Of a stretch of DNA of 11,664 nt, positions 7,454 to 11,664 are shown piece by piece. Source of the DNA: CAYTNY01 sp964439215 (lineage in GTDB: Bacteria > Oederibacteriota > PGYV01 > CAYTNY01); contig CAYTNY010000070.1 of assembly GCA_964439215.1 (NCBI GenBank), positions 1 to 11,664 on the forward strand, written 5' to 3'. Under the pieces are notes generated by a model that ran no database searches, was not told the DNA's origin, and worked only from the letters and a program-made list of their open reading frames with translations. The first letter of the stretch is position 1; every line of letters starts with the position of its first letter. Both the position numbers and the translations under genes were made by a program.

Positions 7454-8071
7454 ATGGAAAAAAGACATATAAAAGTACTTCTTGTGGAGGATAATGAAGG
7501 AGATGTAAGGCTTATCTGGGAAATACTGTCGGAAGTAAGGAATTCTCCGTTTTATCTTGAAGTTGCGGATACGTTAAAAGGCGGGCTTAAGTCGGTTGAA
7601 GAGAACAAGCCTGACGTAATACTGCTTGATCTGTCGCTGCCTGACAGCAATGGAATATACACACTGAACAGAATACGCGATAAAGCACCCGGTGTTCCGG
7701 TTGTTATTATGACGGGGCTGGATGATGAACTTGTTGCGATGAAGGCCCTTAAAGAAGGAGCTCAGGATTATCTTGTTAAAGGGCGCACCGACAGTGATCT
7801 TTTAAAGAGGGCGATACTTTACGCAATAGAAAGGAACAGTCTTTTTATCCGGATGGAAGCGCAGGATAAGAAACTCCGGAAAAAAATGGATGTCTTAAAG
7901 GAAAAATTAAAAGAGCCGATTAAGGATCTAAAGGAAATAATAACAGAAATGGCGGAGAAAAAATCCGGAAAACAGAACGAAGAAGAAAACCGGCGCCTTG
8001 ACGGTGTAGTTGAAAAGCTGGAGGAAATACACGGAGATGCCGGCGGGAAAAACAATGGAAAAGAAGGCTGA
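7454..8071 (+). CDS. Response regulator with C-terminal coiled coil
   Basis: A 205-residue protein. Residues 5-125 are a receiver with E12-D13, phosphoacceptor D59 (VILLDLSLPDSNG), T87 (VVIMTGLDD) and K109 (AQDYLVKG). The LKEGAQDYLVKG and LLKRAILYAIER pattern is that of receivers usually followed by PAS, GGDEF or kinase modules, unlike the two Rcp1-like receivers before it. Here residues 134-194 are instead a highly charged helix with heptad spacing, probably a coiled coil, and the chain ends in a glycine/lysine-rich tail. There is no DNA-binding or enzymatic domain, so output is likely through dimerisation or binding a partner. Alternatively it is a truncated receiver that lost its output module; the clean end argues neither way. 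It lies 16 bases after the previous gene and ends the operon. Confidence 0.9.
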   Translation: MEKRHIKVLLVEDNEGDVRLIWEILSEVRNSPFYLEVADTLKGGLKSVEENKPDVILLDLSLPDSNGIYTLNRIRDKAPGVPVVIMTGLDDELVAMKALKEGAQDYLVKGRTDSDLLKRAILYAIERNSLFIRMEAQDKKLRKKMDVLKEKLKEPIKDLKEIITEMAEKKSGKQNEEENRRLDGVVEKLEEIHGDAGGKNNGKEG

Positions 8072-8090
8072 AAAAAGACGTTGAAATAAA

Positions 8091-8138
8091 TCCGGCAGAG
8101 AATTATTAACGGGGGCTGTTTTTCTGCCGGAAAACAGC
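8091..8138. terminator. Overlapping alternative hairpins at the operon end
   Basis: Hairpin A pairs TCCGGCAGA (8091-8099) with TCTGCCGGA (8123-8131), nine perfect pairs around 23 bases. Hairpin B pairs GCTGTTTT (8115-8122) with AAAACAGC (8131-8138), eight perfect pairs whose loop is the 3' arm of A. The two are mutually exclusive, because no bases remain to bridge them as a pseudoknot. The structure begins 19 bases after the last receiver stop and ends before the next promoter. Plus-strand T-tracts are missing, so if it ends transcription it does not do so in the classic way; the minus strand has TTTATTT after hairpin A. Confidence 0.45.
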
Positions 8139-8193
8139 ATTAAAGCGCAAGGCGGTTATCAGGAGGAATACGGTTTGGTATACGGGCGGGTTG

Positions 8194-8222
8194 TTGACGC
8201 TGCGGCCGGGATACAGTATAAT
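8194..8222 (+). promoter_or_regulatory. Near-consensus sigma70 promoter for the PAS-GGDEF gene
   Basis: TTGACG (8194-8199) and TATAAT (8217-8222) are 17 bases apart, one mismatch from full consensus. The start would fall near 8229-8230, giving a leader of only about 23 bases before ATG 8253. This separates the cyclase from the kinase operon and leaves no room for a riboswitch in the leader. Confidence 0.75.
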
Positions 8223-8252
8223 TCAGGCTATTGATTGTTAAAAGGGGTGGCA

Positions 8253-9167
8253 ATGCCGGAGCATATTAAAGGATTTTATAAAAGAATACTTGACGATCTT
8301 TATGAGGGCGTATATTTTTGTGATGCTGAAAGGCGGATAACTTACTGGAATAAGGCAGCCGAGAAAATAACAGGTTATTCGGAAAGCGATGTGTGCCGGA
8401 CAGCCTGCTATGATAATATACTTAACCATACGAATGATAAAGGCAGACGTCTGTGCAGAGAAGATACCTGTCCTGCAGTAAGGGCCATGAAAGAACAAAG
8501 GCTTGTTGAAGAGGAAATATTTATCAGGCATAAGAAGGGGCACCGCGTTCCTGTCATAACAAGAATATCCCCCATGAAAGATGATGCAGGGAAAGTGATC
8601 GGGGCTATAGAGATCTTCAGTGAAAATTCCGCGAAAATATCAGCTTTTCGGAAAATAGAACAACTCAAGAAACTTGCTTTTATAGATTCACTGACCGGGA
8701 CAGGAAACAGGAGATATACAGAAATAAAAATAGAGATAAAGCTCAGTGAAATGGAAAAGTATTCCTGGTTCTCCGCTTTTGGACTTATTTTTGCTGATGT
8801 GGATGATTTCAAGAAGATAAATGATGACTACGGACATGAGGCGGGTGATAAAGTGCTGCAGACCGCGGCTAAGACACTTATGGGGAATATAAGGGAAGAA
8901 GACTTTGTGGGGCGCTGGGGCGGCGAAGAATTCGTGATAATTATTTCCGACGCTGACGGAAAAAAACTTTATGCGGTTGCGGAAAAATTAAGGTCGCTTG
9001 TGGAGCAGTCGGTTGCTTTTTACGGGGGCGCAAGTATTAACGCGACAATATCCGCGGGTGCGGTAATTTCGAAAAGAGGCGAAGGGATCAGCGAACTGAT
9101 GAAAAGAGCGGATGAACTTATGTATGAAAGCAAAAAAGCGGGAAAAAACACCGTGAAAACAGAATAA
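8253..9167 (+). CDS. PAS-GGDEF diguanylate cyclase
   Basis: A 304-residue soluble protein predicted to make cyclic di-GMP from two GTP. A PAS domain covers about 5-127 (GVYFCDAERRITYWNKAAEKITGY, then HKKGHRVPVITRISPMKD). A short helical linker leads to a GGDEF domain at about 141-302. The domain is complete: the metal-binding segment ADVDDFKKIND starts at 181, the active-site signature is GGEEF (223-227), and an inhibitory I-site RxxD is R214-D217, five residues before it. Product feedback inhibition is therefore likely. The PAS domain has four cysteines (C48, C52, C68, C73) in a CxxxC ... LCxxxxCP arrangement found in a known PAS subtype, possibly redox- or metal-sensitive. Start ATG 8253 follows AAGGGGTG; a TTG at 8235 in frame lies before that ribosome site. 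No EAL or HD-GYP partner is in the window. Confidence 0.92.
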   Translation: MPEHIKGFYKRILDDLYEGVYFCDAERRITYWNKAAEKITGYSESDVCRTACYDNILNHTNDKGRRLCREDTCPAVRAMKEQRLVEEEIFIRHKKGHRVPVITRISPMKDDAGKVIGAIEIFSENSAKISAFRKIEQLKKLAFIDSLTGTGNRRYTEIKIEIKLSEMEKYSWFSAFGLIFADVDDFKKINDDYGHEAGDKVLQTAAKTLMGNIREEDFVGRWGGEEFVIIISDADGKKLYAVAEKLRSLVEQSVAFYGGASINATISAGAVISKRGEGISELMKRADELMYESKKAGKNTVKTE

Positions 9168-9179
9168 GGAGAAGGTTTT

Positions 9180-9638
9180 ATGAATCTGAAAAAAATCTAT
9201 AATATTATGAAATTTGCGGGATTTATGCTGGCGGGAAGCCTTGTGTTTTATGCGGGCATAATAGAATTTATTTTATGGAATGGCGCGGCAGATGAAATTG
9301 TTGAAGATTCCGGACGTGCGGCGATGTGGAGGAATGTTTTTATTGCAGTAAGTATATCCGCGTACGCGGTGATAAGTTATCTGAAAAAACGGATGTTAAA
9401 AACCGTGTATAAAAATCCGGCAGCCATGCTTTCCGGGCTTTATATGAATTCAATAGCAATACTGATCTTATGCCAGGCGCCGGCGATTTTGGGGATTGCG
9501 CAGTTTTTTATAGGCGAGGGCAGCAGGATGGAATTTTATCCTTTCATGATAATTTCAGGGCTGTTTTTTATAATATTCTTCCCGCGTTATTCTGATTGGG
9601 ATGATGTGGCCAAAAACAACAAAGGGCAGCCGGAATGA
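9180..9638 (+). CDS. Small integral membrane protein, four predicted helices
   Basis: A 152-residue protein not assigned to a named family. Hydrophobic segments lie at about 11-33, 49-67, 83-111 and 119-135. The loop between helices 1 and 2 is acidic (about 38-44), the loop after helix 2 is basic (SYLKKRMLK), and the tail contains PRYSDWDD. By the positive-inside rule the basic loop and N-terminus would be cytoplasmic, although both cannot be so with helices 1-2 read simply, unless the N-terminus (MNLKK) and the 68-80 loop flank a two-helix hairpin, which they do. It starts 12 bases after the cyclase with a strong AAGGAGAAGG site, so co-transcription is likely. It may be a membrane partner for the cyclase, but nothing in the sequence shows contact. 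Confidence 0.75.
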   Translation: MNLKKIYNIMKFAGFMLAGSLVFYAGIIEFILWNGAADEIVEDSGRAAMWRNVFIAVSISAYAVISYLKKRMLKTVYKNPAAMLSGLYMNSIAILILCQAPAILGIAQFFIGEGSRMEFYPFMIISGLFFIIFFPRYSDWDDVAKNNKGQPE

Positions 9639-9662
9639 TAAACGCATGATGAAAATCTGAAA

Positions 9663-9687
9663 TCCGGAAGTCCGGCGGTATTCCGGA
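9663..9687. terminator. Hairpin after the cyclase/membrane-protein pair
   Basis: TCCGGAA (9663-9669) pairs with TTCCGGA (9681-9687) around 11 bases that include another CCGG. It begins 25 bases after the stop. As with the other hairpins here, A-rich sequence precedes it and the plus-strand T-run is missing. The rest of 9639-9893 holds no recognisable gene and no convincing promoter. Confidence 0.3.
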
Positions 9688-9893
9688 AAAGCATAAGAAA
9701 GTTTATTTCGGGATGGCTGAAATGTAAAAAAGCAGGCGGTAAATGAAAAAGGCAATTATTTATATAATGAACCTGAAACAGAAAGAGGTATCTAACCGCG
9801 GTCTGAACAGGCGCGTGCTGTCATAATGCAGATCCGGCGGGCGGTAAAACACAGAAATAATAATACAGTCCGGATAATGATAAGGATTAAATC

Positions 9894-10868
9894 ATGTTAA
9901 CCGCAATTTTAGCTTTAACAGCGGGTCTGGCGCTTCTGGCGTGGAGTGCGGATCGTTTTGTGGAAGGCGCGGCTTCTGCTGCGTGTCATTTGGGCATACC
10001 GCCCCTGCTTATTGGTATGATTATTGTCGGATTGGGGACATCTGCTCCTGAAATGGTGGTTTCCGCGCAGGCTGCTTTGGACGGCAGTCCGGGAATTGCT
10101 ATTGGGAACGCGTACGGATCAAATATAGCAAATATTGCATTGATATTGGGCGTGACGGCTTTAATAGGCCCGATTGCGGTGAATTCGGCGGTATTGCGAA
10201 AAGAACTGCCTGTATTGACATTGTTGACCATTCTTAGTGCGGTCCTGCTGGAAGATTTAAATTTATCCAGGTCTGATGCTGTTATTCTGCTGCTGGCATT
10301 CGGCGGTTTGATGATATGGATTATATATCAGGGGCTGAAGGAAAAAGATGATTCGCTCGCAAATGCGGTAAAAAATGAAATGACTGAAAAAACAATGCCG
10401 ATAAAACAGGCTGTTTTCTGGCTTGCGGCCGGGCTGCTGATGCTGATCGCAAGCTCGCGGATCCTTGTCTGGGGAGCGGTTGAAATTGCACGGATATTCG
10501 GTGTGAGCGATATGATTATAGGCCTGACGATTATTGCATTGGGAACGTCTTTGCCTGAACTGGCTTCATCTGTTATTGCCGCCCGCAAGGGTGAGCATGA
10601 TATAGCTCTGGGGAGTGTGATTGGTTCAAATCTGTTCAACACGCTGGTAGTTGTCGGTATAGCGGGGATGATATATCCTTTTGCGGTGGAGCCTGAAGTA
10701 CTATCCCGGGATATGATTGTAATGGGGGCATTGACTGTCTCGCTTTTCCTGATTGGTTATGGATTCAGAGGGCGGCAGGGGCGTATAAACCGTTTTGAAG
10801 GAATGGTGCTTCTGCTGGTTTATCTGGGTTATAACGCATGGCTGATAAATACAGTATTGAATCCTTAA
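9894..10868 (+). CDS. Calcium/sodium antiporter, CaCA family (YrbG-like)
   Basis: A 324-residue inner-membrane protein, the usual length for the YrbG group (about 325). It exchanges cations across the membrane, by family calcium for sodium. The two inverted alpha repeats are complete. Alpha-1 has GLGTSAPE (46-53) and GNAYGSNIAN (71-80). Alpha-2 has ALGTSLPE (215-222) and GSVIGSNLFN (240-249). The two acidic residues of the ion site are E53 and E222. About ten hydrophobic helices surround a cytoplasmic linker at about 147-170 that is rich in charge (KEKDDSLANAVKNEMTEK). The ATG has AAGGA seven bases upstream (9882-9886). It is isolated by 255 bases from the gene before and appears unrelated to the signalling genes. 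Codon use is richer in GCG/ATT/GGC than the kinase, which fits a membrane protein and is not good evidence of transfer. Confidence 0.93.
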   Translation: MLTAILALTAGLALLAWSADRFVEGAASAACHLGIPPLLIGMIIVGLGTSAPEMVVSAQAALDGSPGIAIGNAYGSNIANIALILGVTALIGPIAVNSAVLRKELPVLTLLTILSAVLLEDLNLSRSDAVILLLAFGGLMIWIIYQGLKEKDDSLANAVKNEMTEKTMPIKQAVFWLAAGLLMLIASSRILVWGAVEIARIFGVSDMIIGLTIIALGTSLPELASSVIAARKGEHDIALGSVIGSNLFNTLVVVGIAGMIYPFAVEPEVLSRDMIVMGALTVSLFLIGYGFRGRQGRINRFEGMVLLLVYLGYNAWLINTVLNP

Positions 10869-10921
10869 AAGCACATCCGCGTATTAAGCTTAAGCTTTTC
10901 TTTGAATTATGAACTTTTCGC

Positions 10922-10939
10922 ACCGGCCCTTAGCCCGGT
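10922..10939 (+). terminator. Possible weak terminator after the antiporter
   Basis: ACCGG (10922-10926) pairs with CCGGT (10935-10939), followed by a T-rich run (TGTTAATTGTTTTT). The stem is only five pairs, so it is a modest candidate. It is the only structure after the antiporter stop with T residues on the correct side. Confidence 0.35.
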
Positions 10940-10993
10940 TGTTAATTGTTTTTAACCTTTTTTTTAAAGGGGGCAGGGGTATTTTATAGAGGG

Positions 10994-11051
10994 GGGTTAA
11001 GCAGCGGCTGAACACTTAAGAATATACTTCACCGCCCAAACAGGAGATGTG
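10994..11051 (+). repeat. Direct repeat, left copy
   Basis: This copy begins GGGTTAAGCAGCGGC and ends ATGTG. It matches the segment at 11402-11460 at roughly 70 percent by eye, with the first 15 bases identical. Both copies are preceded by purine-rich G/A sequence. It ends ten bases before the palindromic element at 11061. Confidence 0.6.
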
Positions 11052-11060
11052 TGCAACAGT

Positions 11061-11207
11061 CGTTTTTTGTAGGGGAGGGCCCATGTGCCCTCCCGAAGCG
11101 TGCCCGCGTGTTTACAGGGTTAAATGGAATCGTATATTTTTGTTTGCAATTAATTGCATTAAAACAAAAAAAACGGGAGGGCACACGGGCCCTCCCCTAC
11201 GAAAACG
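11061..11207. mobile_element. MITE-like palindromic element, about 147 bp
   Basis: Terminal arms 11061-11095 and 11174-11207 are near-perfect inverted copies. Over the inner 27 bases (11069-11095 against 11174-11200) only one base differs. Each arm is also a hairpin: GGGAGGGC and GCCCTCCC pair around six bases (11073-11094, and the counterpart on the right). The centre has a third palindrome, GCAATTAATTGC (11146-11157), flanked by TTTTTGTTT (11137-11145) and AAACAAAAA (11162-11170). There is no transposase gene. The open frame across it (MCATVV... to 11250) reads GGPMCPP and GGHTGPPL, simply the translation of the G/C arms, so it is not a gene. The structure fits a non-autonomous miniature element or a REP/BIME-type repeat. 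No clean target-site duplication is evident. Confidence 0.7.
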
Positions 11208-11305
11208 AAAAATAATCACATACCCGCATAAATACCTGAATGCGGTGTAGGAGAAGGTCTGTATGTTCTCCCGAAGATTGAAAACATTTTTTTATCGCTG
11301 CATCC

Positions 11306-11404
11306 CCCTCTCCCTCTATGAGCAAAGGATGAATGCTTTCATGCTTTGCCGGTATTTACTATAAATATAATCAGAAAAATACCGAAAAAGGAATAGGGAG
11401 AGGG
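11306..11404. repeat. Second nested inverted repeat
   Basis: CCCTCTCCCT (11306-11315) pairs with AGGGAGAGGG (11395-11404), ten perfect pairs. Inside them CGGTATTT (11350-11357) pairs with AAATACCG (11377-11384), eight perfect pairs around an A/T-rich loop. It contains no open frame. The right arm runs directly into the right copy of the direct repeat, so arm and repeat may be parts of one element. Confidence 0.6.
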
Positions 11405-11460
11405 TTAAGCAGCGGCAGGATACTTTGTAATACAAGTTAACGCTTAAAACAAGAAATGTG
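11402..11460 (+). repeat. Direct repeat, right copy
   Basis: Begins GGGTTAAGCAGCGGC and ends AAATGTG. It is the diverged partner of 10994-11051, with strong identity at both ends and weaker identity in the middle. It overlaps the end of the inverted repeat at 11395-11404. Confidence 0.6.
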
Positions 11461-11664
11461 GGTAAGGGACAGCTCTATGGGATAGGAAAGTGTCCTGAGG
11501 GAAACATAAATAACTGTATTAATTAAGCGCTCCGGTATGTGCGAAAAAAGGACTTTGATTCTATTAAGTGTTGCAATAAAACTTGCAATCTATGGAACTA
11601 TTGTTCCGGCCACGTTATTGTCAAGAACTTGGTGGAAATTAAATTAAGCATAAAAGGGTTTCTC
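11461..11664. other. Gene-free right edge
   Basis: No supported gene. Small repeats only: TTGCAAT twice (11571-11577 and 11583-11589), and a hairpin GGAAC-TATT-GTTCC (11594-11607). On the minus strand TTGACA occurs (complement of 11618-11623), but no good -10 box follows at 16-18 bases. With 10869-11060 this leaves about 800 bases after the antiporter without coding signal. Confidence 0.6.

Noticed and set aside
8139..8252. Cyclic di-GMP riboswitch before the GGDEF gene
   Set aside because: I looked for the GEMM core and its GGGCAAACC-type element and saw neither; the predicted leader is only about 23 bases.
9743..9826. 27-codon frame starting MKKAIIYIMN between the membrane protein and the antiporter
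   Set aside because: Only a weak ribosome site, no promoter and no recognisable pattern; too short to support.
10885..10900. AAGCTTAAGCTT palindrome after the antiporter as a regulatory site
   Set aside because: Low-complexity symmetric A/T-rich sequence, with no repeat elsewhere in the window and no gene start nearby.
11047..11250. 67-codon plus-strand open frame reading GGPMCPP ... GGHTGPPL
   Set aside because: It is the translation of the two arms of the palindromic element; the two motifs arise from the inverted G/C repeats and no ribosome site precedes it.
11580..11664. Minus-strand promoter based on TTGACA near 11618-11623
   Set aside because: No acceptable -10 hexamer at 16-18 bases and no minus-strand gene downstream.

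Overview
The window is a moderately AT-rich bacterial chromosome fragment. All genes are on the + strand, arginine is mostly AGA/AGG, and GTG and TTG starts occur. Nothing fixes the species. Gene style (a cytosolic multi-PAS kinase, Rcp1-like regulators, TPM proteins, a KamA-family enzyme) and dense intergenic repeats suggest an uncultured, environmental, Gram-negative-type bacterium, possibly from a candidate phylum. That placement is inference.

Layout. (1) 1-197: an 11-copy heptamer tandem repeat, then a sigma70-like promoter. (2) 198-1267: two overlapping TPM-domain genes, one cytoplasmic and one secreted and membrane-anchored. (3) 1268-1778: a hairpin, a frameshifted DUF2141 pseudogene not visible as one open frame, and a near-consensus promoter with a dyad over its -35 box. 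(4) 1779-8071: a probable five-gene operon with a KamA-family radical SAM protein, a 1205-residue soluble sensor histidine kinase (six PAS-type domains and a GAF-like region) and three receiver-only response regulators. (5) 8072-9638: overlapping alternative hairpins, another near-consensus promoter, a PAS-GGDEF diguanylate cyclase with an intact I-site, and a small four-helix membrane protein. (6) 9894-10868: a CaCA-family sodium/calcium antiporter. (7) 10869-11664: about 800 bases with no convincing gene, holding a 147-bp MITE-like palindromic element, a diverged direct-repeat pair and a second inverted repeat.

How it fits together. The kinase would sense cytoplasmic signals through its PAS/GAF array and pass phosphate to one or more of the three receivers. 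None of these has a DNA-binding or enzymatic output, so signalling probably runs through protein contacts or a phosphorelay. The diguanylate cyclase next door has its own promoter and would add a c-di-GMP branch. Why a KamA-like enzyme leads this operon is the main functional puzzle. I found no CRISPR array, tRNA, rRNA, phage genes or transposase. The strongest less-obvious signals are the DUF2141 pseudogene, the KamA-kinase-receiver operon and the nested repeats at the right end.
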